DNA of 64,000 nt from CBDFHV01 sp965247705. GTDB lineage: Bacteria; Pseudomonadota; Alphaproteobacteria; Rhodospirillales; CAMCUA01. Below are positions 8,020 to 17,337 of this stretch, in pieces (positions within the stretch are counted from its first letter, which is position 1; every line of letters begins with the position of its first letter). The notes beneath the pieces were generated by a model, which worked only from the letters and a program-made list of their open reading frames with translations, ran no database searches and had not been told where the DNA came from. Where the stretch lies: contig CBDFHV010000086.1 of the NCBI GenBank assembly GCA_965247705.1, forward strand, positions 1-64,000, written 5' to 3'. The translations under genes and the position numbers were made by a program.

Positions 8020-9213
8020 GTGCCTCAACCCGAGATCCTCGATCTCCCGCCCGAGGAAGCCGTCAAGAATTTCCAAGCCAAGGGCTTCCATGTCGGCTTC
8101 GACTGGCGCGATACCGACGCCAACACCCACGTCCGCTCCTTCACCGTCGCCAAGGCCATGAAGCTCGATATCCTCGAGGACATCCAGGGCGCCATGGACG
8201 AGGCGATCGCCGACGGCAAGACCTTCGACTGGTTCCGCGACAACCTCGAGCCCACCCTGCGCAAGAAGGGCTGGTGGGGCCGCCAGCGCATGGTCGATCC
8301 CGTCACCGGCGAGAGCCGCATCGTCCAGCTCGGCTCGCCGCGGCGGCTCCGCATCATATTCGATACCAACCTCCGCATGGCCCACGCCCACGGCCGCTGG
8401 CAGGGCATCGAGCGCTTGAAGGAGCGGATGCCCTACCTGCGCTATGTGTCGGTCCGGGACGCCCGCACCCGACCCGAGCATGCCCGCTGGCACGGCACCG
8501 TGCTTCCGGTCGATCATCCCTTCTGGCGCACCCACTACCCGCCCAACGGCTGGCGCTGCCGCTGCATCGTCCAACAGCTCTCCGAGGACGACCTCGAGCG
8601 CTACGGCTCCAAGGTCTCGTCCGGCCCGCCGCCCGGCTCGGAGCAAACCCGCCCCTGGGTCAACAGGCGCACCGGCGAGGCGGCCCGCGTGCCCGTCGGC
8701 ATCGATCCCGGTTTTGCCCACAACGTTGGGCGGATCGACCCCGGCCGCGAGGCCGCCGACCGCCTGATCGCCAAGATCGACGCTGCGCCCGAGGCGCTTG
8801 CCCGCGTCGCCATCGGCACCCCCTGGCAGACGCCGCTCTTCGCCCGCCACCTCGCCGGCGCCGCGGACGCTGATTGGCCCGTCGCGGTCCTGCCCGAGGC
8901 GATCAGAAAAGCCATCGGGGCGAGATCGCGCACCGTGCGCCTCTCCGGCGAGACCGCCGCCAAGCAGACCGTCCGCCATCCCGACCTCGCGCCCGCCGAC
9001 TATGCCCGCATCCAGCGGATATTCGGCGAGGGGGAAGTGTTCAAGGTGGGAGAGCGCCACGCCATCGCCTTCCTCCTAGAGGACAGCCGCCCATGGAGCG
9101 CCGTGATCAAGCGGACAGAAGGCGGCAGCGAGACCTATCTCGACAGCCTTCACCGCGCGCAGAAGCGTCATATCCACTCTGCCCGGCAGCGCTTCCCGAA
9201 GATATCTCGATGA
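8020..9213 (+). CDS. Phage minor head protein (Mu gp30 / SPP1 gp7-like) with C-terminal nuclease-like domain
   Basis: A 397-residue protein from GTG 8020, two bases after the portal stop. Residues about 10-190 are a head morphogenesis domain: KNFQAKGFHVGFDWRD, the conserved YLRYVSVRDARTRPEH and THYPPNGWRCRC blocks. The last 90 residues (GEGEVFKVGERHAIAFLLED, then SLHRAQKRHIHSARQR) look like the phage barnase/EndoU/colicin/RelE-like (PBECR) nuclease-fold tail attached to some phage head proteins. This is the last prophage gene in the window. The protease, major capsid and tail genes expected next are absent. Confidence 0.8.
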   Translation: MPQPEILDLPPEEAVKNFQAKGFHVGFDWRDTDANTHVRSFTVAKAMKLDILEDIQGAMDEAIADGKTFDWFRDNLEPTLRKKGWWGRQRMVDPVTGESRIVQLGSPRRLRIIFDTNLRMAHAHGRWQGIERLKERMPYLRYVSVRDARTRPEHARWHGTVLPVDHPFWRTHYPPNGWRCRCIVQQLSEDDLERYGSKVSSGPPPGSEQTRPWVNRRTGEAARVPVGIDPGFAHNVGRIDPGREAADRLIAKIDAAPEALARVAIGTPWQTPLFARHLAGAADADWPVAVLPEAIRKAIGARSRTVRLSGETAAKQTVRHPDLAPADYARIQRIFGEGEVFKVGERHAIAFLLEDSRPWSAVIKRTEGGSETYLDSLHRAQKRHIHSARQRFPKISR

Positions 9214-9523
9214 GTAAAGGTGCCTGGAGGGACGTCAACCCCTCGCACAACCGAAGTCGTCGGACGACGAAAATGCCTCAGGCACCGTTGCCAATTTACA
9301 CCGTGGCGCTCGGTGTTTCAAGTGAGAAGGGAGGGCGCAGGTGATCGTGGCGGCGGCGATACGGCTCGACGGCAGAAGACCTCTGGTAGCGGCCATTTTC
9401 AGGGCTCATTCGGACCCTTCGAAACGGCCTGAATTTGCCGGCGATTCAGACCCCCTGAAACGGCCGAAAAATTGGAATTTAGGGGCCCTTCACGCTCCTT
9501 GAACGGCGGATTCCCAAATACTT
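9214..9523. other. Junction between prophage remnant and tricarboxylate transporter remnant
   Basis: No convincing gene is seen. The stretch repeats an AAACGGCC core at about 9421-9428 and 9458-9465. It separates the last phage gene from a 5'-truncated tctC, so the breakpoint that removed the late phage genes, or the phage end itself, should lie here. I cannot identify a phage terminal sequence. Confidence 0.4.
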
Positions 9524-10096
9524 TTGTTTCTCGCGTCCGGCCGGGCCACTACGCCGCAAGGTGTTGAAAAACAAGGCCTCATCCCACCTCTTCCCGCATC
9601 TTCCCGTATCTTCCCGATTCACAAAGACTTTCGTTCGCGCACAGCCATGCGGGCCGCCGTCCAGGGGGAGGTGGACGGGATCGTGGTCTCGGAAGGCTCG
9701 GCGCTGCGCTACAGCCGCGACGGCAAACTGGTCCCGGCGGCGGTCTTGGGCCGCAAGCGGTCGTCGGCCATGCCCGACGTACCGACCGTCTTCGAGAGCG
9801 TCTCGCTGTCGCCCGAAAATGCTTGGTGGATCGACTTCCGGGCGGCCATGAACGATATCGGCCGGGCGTTGATCGCGGCGCCGGACATCCCGGCGGACCG
9901 GGCTAAAACCCTGGCGACGGCGGTCGGCGCGGTGCTTACCGATCCGGCGGTGATCGCCGAGACCAAGGCCAAGAACCGGCCCCTGGGCTATGCACCGCCG
10001 GAAGCCTTGCGGCAATGGGTCGCGGACGCCTTGACCTCCCTGGAGGGCGCGCGGCTGGAGCGGGTGCGCCACGTGGTGCTGGAGAAGTACTACTGA
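9524..10096 (+). pseudogene. tctC: TctC-type tricarboxylate-binding protein, 5'-truncated
   Basis: From about 9647 the frame reads like the C-terminal half of a periplasmic tripartite tricarboxylate transporter binding protein: MRAAVQGEVDGIVV, SSAMPDVPTVFESVSLS, APDIPADRAKTLATAVGAVL and the closing RHVVLEKYY. The family is about 320 residues with an N-terminal signal peptide. Here the first half is missing, and the codons before 9647 do not match the family. The gene leads directly into the tctA start. It is a remnant left by the event that placed the prophage here. Confidence 0.65.
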
Positions 10097-10115
10097 CCGC
10101 TCTCCCGAGGGGGCC

Positions 10116-10607
10116 ATGGGCGAAATCCTGATCGTCGCCCTGGGACGGGTCTTCGACCCTGCGGTCCTGGGCATGGTGGTCCTGGCCGTACCCCTGGGCC
10201 TGGCCTTCGGCATCCTTCCGGGCCTCAGCGGCGTCACCGCGCTCGCCGTCCTGCTGCCCTTCGTCTATGGCATGGAGCCCCTGGCGGGCCTGGCGTTTCT
10301 GCTCGCCGCCCACGCGGTGGTCTATACGGGCGGTTCGGCCACCGCTATCGCCCTTGGCATCCCGGGGGCGCCGCCCAACGCGGCGACGGTGGCCGACGGC
10401 CATGCCCTGTTCCGGCGCGGCGAAGGCCATCGGGCCCTGGGCGCGGCCTTCGCCGCCTCGGCCCTTGGTGGCCTGGTGGGGTTCGCCGGCCTGCTGCTCC
10501 TGCTGCCGGTGCTGGAGCCCCTGGTGCTGGCCATCGGGACCCCCGAGACCCTGATGCTGGCGCTGCTGGGCATCGCCTGCGTGGCCTTCGTGTCAACGGC
10601 GGAGTAA
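10116..10607 (+). pseudogene. tctA: TctA-type transporter permease, 3'-truncated by IS21
   Basis: The first 157 or so residues are a typical TctA N-terminus with several membrane helices: VPLGLAFGILPGLSGVTALA (the conserved GxLPGL loop) and LLAAHAVVYTGGSATAIALG. A full TctA has about 500 residues. The sequence stops at the left end of the IS21-family element near 10591, and the last codons (STAE) are IS sequence. No TctA continuation is present on the other side of the IS, so the rest of the gene has been lost rather than merely interrupted. Confidence 0.75.
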
Positions 10608-10775
10608 CAAGGGGCCATTGGGCGGCGTAAAAAGGGGCCACTCGGTGTTTGAGGCTTGTCCCCGTAGTCCATAGGAGGGACCCGCGCGCGGCGCGGCGTG
10701 CCTCTCAGTTGGCTGACGCGGCGGCGCGCGTGGGAGGGGCCTGTGGACCCACGGGGGCAAGCGACGCGAGGTAGG

Positions 10776-11543
10776 TCAGGCTGATTTTTCGGGTTTTCTG
10801 CGGTTTTTGCTCTGGTTGAGCCGGTAGCTCTCGCCGTTCATCTCGAGAATATGGACGTGGTGGGTAAGGCGATCGAGCAAGGCGCCGGTGAGGCGCTCGG
10901 AACCGAATATCTCGGTCCATTCATCGAACGGCAGGTTGGAGGTGACCAGGACGGAACCACGCTCGTAACGCTGGCTGAAGACCTCGAACAGCAACTCGGC
11001 GCCGGTTTTTGACAGCGGCACGAAGCCGAGCTCGTCGATGATCAGGATCTTGTACCCGGCGAGCCTCCTCTGGAACCGCAGCAACTGTTTGTCGTCGCGC
11101 GCCTCCATGAGCTCATGCACCAGAGCGGCGGCGGTGGTAAAGCCAACCGAAAGCCCTTTCTGGCAAGCGGCCAGACCGAGCCCAAGGGCGATATGGGTCT
11201 TGCCGGTTCCGCTGTTGCCAAGCGCGATCACGTTCTCCCGGCGGTCGATGTACTCGCCGCGGGCAAGCTCGAGCACCAGCGTCTTGTTGAGCGAAGGGAT
11301 GGCCTTGAAGTCGAACGCATCCAGGCTTTTAACCACCGGGAAACGGGCCGCCTTGATGCGCCGTTCTATCAGGCGGCGTTCCCGATCGATCAGCTCGAGT
11401 TCCGCCAACCGCTGTAGATAGCGGACATGGTCGACGCCTTCCGAGGCGCATTGCCGGGCCAGCTTGTCGTATTCCCTCAGGAAGGTCGGCAGCCTGAGCG
11501 TCTTGAGGTGATGGTTCAGCAACAGCTGCGGGGTATCGGTCAT
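10776..11543 (-). CDS. istB: IS21-family helper ATPase IstB
   Basis: 255 residues starting at ATG 11543, which overlaps the istA stop (ATGA). A much longer frame from 11855 would lie inside istA. The protein has an IstB N-terminus (LLLNHHLKTLRLPTFLREYD), a Walker A NSGTGKTH near residue 107 and a Walker B ILIIDELGF near residue 170. DEWTEIFGSERLTGALLDRL follows. IstB is an AAA+ regulator of IS21 transposition that works with IstA. It appears complete. Confidence 0.9.
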   Translation of the reverse strand: MTDTPQLLLNHHLKTLRLPTFLREYDKLARQCASEGVDHVRYLQRLAELELIDRERRLIERRIKAARFPVVKSLDAFDFKAIPSLNKTLVLELARGEYIDRRENVIALGNSGTGKTHIALGLGLAACQKGLSVGFTTAAALVHELMEARDDKQLLRFQRRLAGYKILIIDELGFVPLSKTGAELLFEVFSQRYERGSVLVTSNLPFDEWTEIFGSERLTGALLDRLTHHVHILEMNGESYRLNQSKNRRKPEKSA

Positions 11544-13039
11544 GGTCTCACCCCGGATAGCAGGCTCATGTAGCTCCCGGCCGAGGTCGTCGCGACCCGG
11601 GCCCTTGGGAGATACGGATAAAGCTCGAGATCGAGCCGCGGCGGCCGGCGCTCGATACGGCACAGCACCAGATGCTTGACGGCATCGAAGCCGATCGCCC
11701 CCAGCTTCAGCGCATCGCCGATTGCCGCCTCGACCTCGGCAAGACGGAAGCTCTCCAGAAGACGCAGGACCTGGACGTATTCCCGCTTGCCGGGCTTGCC
11801 CATACGGGCTTCCATCAGGCGGCGCAGCGTGGCGAAGGAATCGGGCAGATGCCAACCTGCGAGCGGGGCGGCCTGGTCCAGCGCGCCGATTTTCTGCTCG
11901 ATCAGCGGCAGGTAATGCAGAGGATCGAAGATCAGGTCCTCACGCTCATAGGAGCGCCGGTGCCGGGCGATGACATCGGCGCTGCAGCTGATCGCCACCT
12001 GGTCGACATAGCCCCGGATCAGCACCTCGCGATGACCGTAGGCCACGGGCACCGAGTAATCATTGCCCTTGTAGCGTACCAGCGACAGAGAGCTCACCCG
12101 GCCGGGACGGCGGTCGCAAGGCTCGTAGGGAACCGCTGGGAACTCAAGGAATACTTCCCGGTCACGGGCAAGCCGTTCGCCGATCGTCTCGCTGTGGCGG
12201 CGCAGTCGGTCGTCCTGCCGACGGCGGCAATGGTCCTCGAGGCGGGCGTTCAGCACCTCGAAGCTCTCCACATGGGGAACCGGTACCAGGTAGTTGCGCC
12301 GGATGAAGCGAACCAGCCCCTCTACCTTGCCCTTGTCGTTCCCCTTGCCTGGGCGGCCGAAACGGTCTTCGAACAGGTAATGGGATTGCAGCTCGCTGAA
12401 CACCCGGGTGCGCTGCCGGGTGCCATCGCCCAGGATCCGCGCCACCGCCAGTGTAGTGTTGTCATAGAGGATCGACTGGGGAACACCGCCGAAGAAGGCA
12501 AACGCTGATACATGGCCGTCGCAGAACGCCTCCGACGTCTCCGCCGGATAGGCCTTCACGAAGCTGGCATCGCTGTGCGGCAAATCGAAGGCAAAAAAGT
12601 GGATCTTCTGGAGTACGCCGCCGATTACCGCCAAGGCTTCGCCAAAGTCCACTTGGGCATGGCCAGGCGGGTGATGCGGCGGCACGAACATCTCCCGCGA
12701 CCGGTGTCGGCATGCCCGCACATAATCTTTGACGATGGTGTAGCCGCCGGTGAACCCGTACTCGTCGCGCAGCCGTTCGTAGATCCTCTTCACCGTATGA
12801 CGCTGCTTGCGGTGAACCTTGCTGTCTTCCTCCAGAATCCGGTCGATAATGCCGGTATATCCGTCCAGCTTCGGACGTCGTGGCGGTCGCTGACGCCGGT
12901 AGCCAGGCGGCACCGAAAACCCCAGTATCTTGCCCACCGTCTTGCGGTCGATCCCGAAAACCCGCGCCGCCTCACGATTGCTCATCCCGTCGACATGGCA
13001 CGCCCGTCGAACACGCGCATATAAATCCACTGAGTACAT
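11540..13039 (-). CDS. istA: IS21-family transposase IstA
   Basis: 499 residues from ATG 13039 behind a GGCGGGG run. The N-terminal helix-turn-helix (SNREAARVFGIDRKTVGKIL) binds the terminal repeats. The integrase core carries the first Asp in HAQVDFGEALAVI, the second in ILYDNTTLAVAR and the Glu in KVEGLVRFIRRNY. The C-terminal domain (VSSLSLVRYKGNDYSVPVAY) is usual for the family. The gene is uninterrupted, so the element may still be able to move if its ends are intact. Confidence 0.9.
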   Translation of the reverse strand: MYSVDLYARVRRACHVDGMSNREAARVFGIDRKTVGKILGFSVPPGYRRQRPPRRPKLDGYTGIIDRILEEDSKVHRKQRHTVKRIYERLRDEYGFTGGYTIVKDYVRACRHRSREMFVPPHHPPGHAQVDFGEALAVIGGVLQKIHFFAFDLPHSDASFVKAYPAETSEAFCDGHVSAFAFFGGVPQSILYDNTTLAVARILGDGTRQRTRVFSELQSHYLFEDRFGRPGKGNDKGKVEGLVRFIRRNYLVPVPHVESFEVLNARLEDHCRRRQDDRLRRHSETIGERLARDREVFLEFPAVPYEPCDRRPGRVSSLSLVRYKGNDYSVPVAYGHREVLIRGYVDQVAISCSADVIARHRRSYEREDLIFDPLHYLPLIEQKIGALDQAAPLAGWHLPDSFATLRRLMEARMGKPGKREYVQVLRLLESFRLAEVEAAIGDALKLGAIGFDAVKHLVLCRIERRPPRLDLELYPYLPRARVATTSAGSYMSLLSGVRP

Positions 13040-13138
13040 CCCCCCGCCTTCGATCAGTTCAAAACCGATGAAGGCTAGCCGATGGCCCCTTTTTGAACCG
13101 CCCGCGCAGCCCGGGAATCAGGCCGCCTCAGTGGGGGA

Positions 13139-13657
13139 TTATTGCGCCGCCCTTCTCACCACGAAGTTGTAAATGCATACCACGTGCTCGTCCGGGATGC
13201 CGTAGACGGACCGGAAACAGGCAGCAAGTCCTTGCGAATTCGCCACGTACATGTCGGCCCGCCGCAGTGCTCGGGCCGCCCAGCGGCCATAGAGGCCTTT
13301 GTCCTGGATCGCGGGATTGTTGGCGATACGCGCTACCCAACGCGGTTTATGGCGCGCCAATCGCAACGCTTCCGAAGCGAACAGGCTGATGCCCGTGAAG
13401 GGGGTGACGACGATGTGGGGTTGAATCCGATCGATGGCCCGCGCCATCCGCCAGATAGCCTTCGGGATATCGAAGCGGGTGTGCTTCTCGAGCACATGAA
13501 CGGCAATGTCGTCCGACAACGGGTAGACGATCTCGCGGCGGAACAAAGCCAAATGCAGGTCGAACCGCTTCCGGTCGAGAAACTGCAAGGCATTGCTGAC
13601 GAACCGCTCGGCGCCCCCGTTGGCGAGCACGTGCGAGACGAACAGGACCCTACGCAC
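13139..13657 (-). pseudogene. Glycosyltransferase (GT4-like), C-terminal half lost at the IS21 junction
   Basis: Starts at GTG 13657 (VRRVLFVSH), overlapping the last bases of the upstream glycosyltransferase. The first 170 residues are a GT-B N-terminal domain: LANGGAERFVSNALQFLDRK, then GISLFASEALRLARHK and ADMYVANSQGLAACF. The family continues for about 200 more residues with the nucleotide-sugar-binding EGF/GxP domain. Here the frame ends a few codons after IYNFVV, in sequence next to the IS. The missing half is not found on the other side of the IS. Confidence 0.75.
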
Positions 13658-14666
13658 CGCATGATTCCCGCCTGCAAAGACTCTTCGCGAGGGAGACGTA
13701 GGCTTGCGCCATGCGTTGAAGGTCCAGGTGCTCTTCGGCGAACGCCCGGGCGTTCCGCGCCATGTGGTCATAGGCGGCCTGATCCGCGGTCAAGCCCCTG
13801 ATCGCGTCCGCGAAGGCGCCGACGTCGTCCCGCGGACAGGTCAGGCCATTGTAGCCGTCGAGGATGATCTCCGGCAGCGACGATACGCGGCTCGCCACCA
13901 CCGGTGTGCCGCAGGCTAAGGCCTCCATGGCCGCTCGCGGCAGGCCCTCAAGCCGCGTTGGCAGCAACAGGAGATCGGCGCCCTGATAGGCTTCACGTAC
14001 TTCTTCCAAGGAAAGGCGGCCGATGCAGTTGGCCTGTGGATGGGCGGCGAGCCGCTCCTCCATCCGCAGGCCGGAGGTGTAATCCATGACGAAACCGTCG
14101 CCGAGCGCATCCAAGATGGGGGCCAAAAGATCGGCCCCTTTCCGCCGAATGAGGTTGCCAACGAACAGCATTCGAACCGGTCTTCCCGCCAGCGCCGCTC
14201 GTGGCGGTCCTGGCGAGAAGAACTCCAAGTCGACGGCATTGAGAATGACTTGAGGATCGCATCCGGGGAACGTTCTGAGCATGCTCGCCGCCGAGTCCCG
14301 ACTGAGGGCAATCACCGAGTCGGAGGTCTTGTAGCTTCTCCACAGACACCAACGAAGGAACGTGTGGTGAAACACCGACTGGGCGAACGAGCGATAGGGG
14401 TCCAGGGCGTCGTCGAGGACGAACATGCGCTCGACCGTGATCAAGGGCAGGTTTTTTCTTTTGAAGGCAAATGCATTCCAGCTGTTGCCGATTACCACGC
14501 CGGTGCCCTTCGGCGGCCGCTTGCCCGACAGACCCCAGGGAAAATACTGATACTTGTGAGGAAGCTCTCCCGTGACAGCGTCATGGCCGATCTTTCGCAG
14601 CGCATCGGCAAGAAACCGGATGGATACATCACTGCCACTGTTCCCCGTCCGGTAGCCGAAATTCAT
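13650..14666 (-). CDS. Glycosyltransferase family 4
   Basis: 338 residues from ATG 14666. A longer continuous frame up to 15422 exists only because it runs into IS5 transposase sequence. The N-terminal domain opens MNFGYRTGNSGSDVSIRFLA and has VIGNSWNAFAF. The C-terminal domain has RMLFVGNLIRRKGADLL (UDP/GDP-sugar-binding region), the acidic LEGLPRAAMEALACG motif and a PVVAS turn. It probably adds a sugar to a lipid-linked polysaccharide intermediate at the inner membrane. An IS5 copy lies just upstream, so its original promoter is likely separated from it. Confidence 0.8.
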   Translation of the reverse strand: MNFGYRTGNSGSDVSIRFLADALRKIGHDAVTGELPHKYQYFPWGLSGKRPPKGTGVVIGNSWNAFAFKRKNLPLITVERMFVLDDALDPYRSFAQSVFHHTFLRWCLWRSYKTSDSVIALSRDSAASMLRTFPGCDPQVILNAVDLEFFSPGPPRAALAGRPVRMLFVGNLIRRKGADLLAPILDALGDGFVMDYTSGLRMEERLAAHPQANCIGRLSLEEVREAYQGADLLLLPTRLEGLPRAAMEALACGTPVVASRVSSLPEIILDGYNGLTCPRDDVGAFADAIRGLTADQAAYDHMARNARAFAEEHLDLQRMAQAYVSLAKSLCRRESCGA

Positions 14667-14716
14667 TGCTTGAATCTCCGCGTTCGCCGCATCTGGCCGT
14701 CCACAAAGAGATTTCA

Positions 14717-15639
14717 GTCCGTCCGGAAAGTTCATGAAGGATAACAGCACCTGGTGAGTCTTCGCAGCATGAGCCTGATGCTGGCGAATGAAGGCGAGAG
14801 CGGTTCGGTTGCGGTTCTCATAGTCCTTGGCGAGGCGACGGCAGCGATTGATCCAGGCGATGGTACGCTCGACGACCCAGCGCCTGGGCAGCGGCTCGAA
14901 GCCCTTGGCGGTGTCTGAGCGCTTAACGACCTCGATCGTCCATGCGGCGCCGGCCATGGCCTTGCGCAGCTTGTCGCCGCCATAGGCGCCGTCGGCGAAG
15001 ATCTTCTCGAGGAAGGGAAACAGCCGGCGGGTGTGGCGATCCAAGACCAGAATGGCGCCGTCGCGGTCCTGCACGTCGGCCGCATGGACGACGACATTGA
15101 GGATCAGGCCGAGGGTATCGACAAGCAGGTGGCGCTTCTTGCCCTTGACCTTCTTGGCCGCGTCATAGCCCGGGCGATCGATGCGCGCCCCCCTTTTTCC
15201 GCGCCTTTCACGCTCTGGCTGTCGATGACACCGGCGCTCGGGCTCGCCGCGCGGCCCTCCAGATCGCGGGTCATCACATAGAGCGCATGGTGAACCCGCT
15301 CCCGTGCCGTCCCAGTCCCACAGCATCAGATAGTCGTGCGCCGTCGACTTGGGGGGCAGGTCCTTGGGCAGGGCGCGCCACTGGCAGCCGGTCTCCAGAA
15401 CATAGAGAACCCCGTTCATCACCTCGCGGACATCGACCTCCCGCTTGCGCCCGCCGTGCTTCGCCGGTGGGATTCAACGCCCACTCCCCGTCGGTCAAGT
15501 CGCTCGGATAGCGCGCACCACGACGCTCATAAAGACGCCGGTTCTCATCCGTCCACATCGGCCACCTCCGTCAGGGCGAATCGGTGGCCAATACAGAATC
15601 ACAACCGATTCTTCCGAATCAACTTCTTTCCGGACAGAC
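14717..15639 (-). mobile_element. IS5-family (IS1031-like) insertion sequence, decayed
   Basis: The two ends carry inverted copies of a GTC(C/T)GTCCGGAAAG core, at 14717-14730 and, in reverse, 15626-15639. These resemble the CTGTCCGGAAA tips of IS1031-group elements. Between them is a frameshifted transposase on the minus strand. The exact boundaries and target duplication are uncertain. The element stands between two glycosyltransferase genes of the same strand. Confidence 0.7.
14732..15558 (-). pseudogene. IS5-family transposase, multiple frameshifts
   Basis: The start MWTDENRRLYERRGARYPSD at 15558 is typical. The frame then breaks near 15475, where residues such as IEPL of the usual EWALIEPLIPPAK block are missing. 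It continues in another frame (MNGVLYVLETGCQWRALPKD), shifts again for ERVHHALYVMTRDLEG, returns for YDAAKKVKGKKRHLLVDTLG and WVVERTIAWINRCRRLAKDY, and shifts once more before the closing ASIRLMLRRL and the stop at 14732. The DDE-type core is recognisable, but at least three indels make it non-functional as read. Confidence 0.8.
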
Positions 15640-16004
15640 ACTAAGCTGCGTTCGGGATTGATCGCGACAACAAAGGCACTCTGCGCCTTGCCGCACCAAG
15701 CCGCAAATTTCGACCCGCGCGGCGGCCACCGCCGTCGCTCCCACGCTCCACATAACCAACGGGCCCCAATTAGTGATCGAGAATGCCCCCTGATGCGATG
15801 GCGATGACGCGAGCCCGACGTAGACCAATTGCCCCACACATGGATTGCGGCGCAAGACTCGCGCCCCTTCTCGCCGAAGAAACGGGAACTGCAATCCCAG
15901 GGGTACCATCAGTCTGGTTTACACCACCAAGCCGCCCGGTCGGCCGTCGGGCCCGATCACTTGCTGGGGCCATGGGTCGAAGTTTCAAGCACATGCCATC
16001 AAGA
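15640..16004. other. Non-coding stretch between IS5 and glycosyltransferase
   Basis: I read both strands and found no recognisable protein. Short open frames on the minus strand have no family motifs or ribosome sites. It may be the remains of a gene or intergenic DNA split by the IS5 insertion. Confidence 0.4.
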
Positions 16005-17063
16005 TTACGCGCTCAAAGCCATATACACGGCTTCCGTCTCGCGCGCGACCCTCTCCCAGGCGAAGTGGACCCGTGCCGCAGAACGGCGACGGTCAACGAC
16101 TTCCGTCCGCTTATTTGGGCTCCAGGAGGCGACGCGGTCGATCGCCGCGATCCATTCCGGCGCGGATCCTGCCGGTAGCAATTCGCCTGTTTCGCCGTCG
16201 AGAACCGAATCCAAGAACCCGTCGATCTCCGCGGCAAGCACGACCCCGCCGACGGCCGCGGCTTCCACGGCCACCAATCCAAAACCCTCGAAATGGCCCG
16301 GTCCGGCATGAACATTGGGAATTACCACGCAAAGCGCGCCCGTCATCAATCCCGCCAGTTCGTTCCAATCCACCGGCCCGAGGAACTCAACCCGAGGCGC
16401 GGAAAGCGCGGCCCGCTCACTTTCGTCCCAGACGGTCCCCGCCACCTTCAGGACTATGTCTTCGGGCAAATGCGGCAGCACTTTCTCAACGAACCACGAC
16501 AATCCCTTGCGCCGTACCAGCCGACCGGCGAACAGAATGAAACGCCCCGAACAGTTGGGAAGAGATGCGTCCGGGACCCTCGTCGCAAGCGGGATCACCT
16601 CTATGGAGCAAAAACCCAAGGTTCGCGCGCGCTCCGCGGTGGCGCGGGAATTGGCGAGCACTCGAGCGCCTCGCAGCGCACGCGCGCCGACCCGCATGTA
16701 GAGGCGGTAAAGCTTCGGCAAAAAACCGGGCCGCCCCGCGTAGGCCACGTCCGTTCCGTGTGCGGACAGCGCCACCCCCGCCCGCCCCGAGCGCAACCGC
16801 GCCATAAAGACGAGTGGCCAGACGGCCATGTCACCGCCGTGGATCACATCATAGCCGCCGCCATGCATGAGCAACCGCCAAGCATTCTTCAGCCCGAAGC
16901 CAATGAGCGCGAGGCCTGTCGGCGCACCTCCGTCATCGCGCCCGGGCAGTGCGCTCAGCGTTACCTGGTGCCGGTGCTCGAGCTCGCGCACGAGTTCCAC
17001 GCAATACGTCTCCATTCCCCCCATCGCAGGGGGCCATTTGCGAGCGATGAAGAGAATTTTCAT
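16005..17063 (-). CDS. Glycosyltransferase family 4
   Basis: 352 residues, an intact GT-B enzyme. The N-terminus has MKILFIARKWPPAMGGMETY, whose PPxxGG loop is common in GT4 enzymes. The domain boundary shows ALSAHGTDVAYAGRPG and ARVLANSRATAER. The C-terminal domain has RFILFAGRLVRRKGLSWFVE, FLGPVDWNELAGLM and GHFEGFGLVAVEAAAVGG (the E-x7-E nucleotide-sugar region). The acceptor and sugar cannot be read from sequence. It lies upstream of the other minus-strand glycosyltransferases and probably once shared their transcript before IS5 entered. Confidence 0.85.
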   Translation of the reverse strand: MKILFIARKWPPAMGGMETYCVELVRELEHRHQVTLSALPGRDDGGAPTGLALIGFGLKNAWRLLMHGGGYDVIHGGDMAVWPLVFMARLRSGRAGVALSAHGTDVAYAGRPGFLPKLYRLYMRVGARALRGARVLANSRATAERARTLGFCSIEVIPLATRVPDASLPNCSGRFILFAGRLVRRKGLSWFVEKVLPHLPEDIVLKVAGTVWDESERAALSAPRVEFLGPVDWNELAGLMTGALCVVIPNVHAGPGHFEGFGLVAVEAAAVGGVVLAAEIDGFLDSVLDGETGELLPAGSAPEWIAAIDRVASWSPNKRTEVVDRRRSAARVHFAWERVARETEAVYMALSA

Positions 17064-17337
17064 GGGAAGCGTTGACCAAACGTCTTGTCGGGCCCCGCGG
17101 TCGCAACGGAATTCATGCTGGCGTCTCTCGTCTCGCGATTCGGCTTCTTACCGCTGTGAATGCCGCGTCATCAGCAGAACCAATGCCAACAAGTGGCGGA
17201 TAGCCCACATCGGCTGCTGCCCATGCCACAGACCGTTGACAGCCATTTGCGCGACACACTCTACACTGGCAGCCGTGCCTTGCGACTGAATTGACAAAGA
17301 CTAAAATCCGAAGGTCAGGCAGCCCCCGAAATCGCGC

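Larger units (their letters stand above)
10591..13130 (-). mobile_element. IS21-family insertion sequence (istA-istB)
   Basis: istA and istB are both intact and overlap. The left end begins TGTCAACGGCGG with two GGGGCCA repeats (one AAAAAGGGGCCA) at about 10610-10645. The right end shows the inverted GGCCCCTTTTT at about 13084-13094. This is the multiple terminal repeat pattern of IS21 elements. The expected outer ACA at the right end is not evident. The element may end near 13105 or 13130, and its right tip may be lost. It lies between a truncated tctA and a truncated glycosyltransferase that are not parts of one gene. Confidence 0.75.

Noticed and set aside
13105..13160. TctA continuation beyond the right end of IS21
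   Set aside because: No frame matches TctA. The adjacent sequence is the end of a minus-strand glycosyltransferase fragment.
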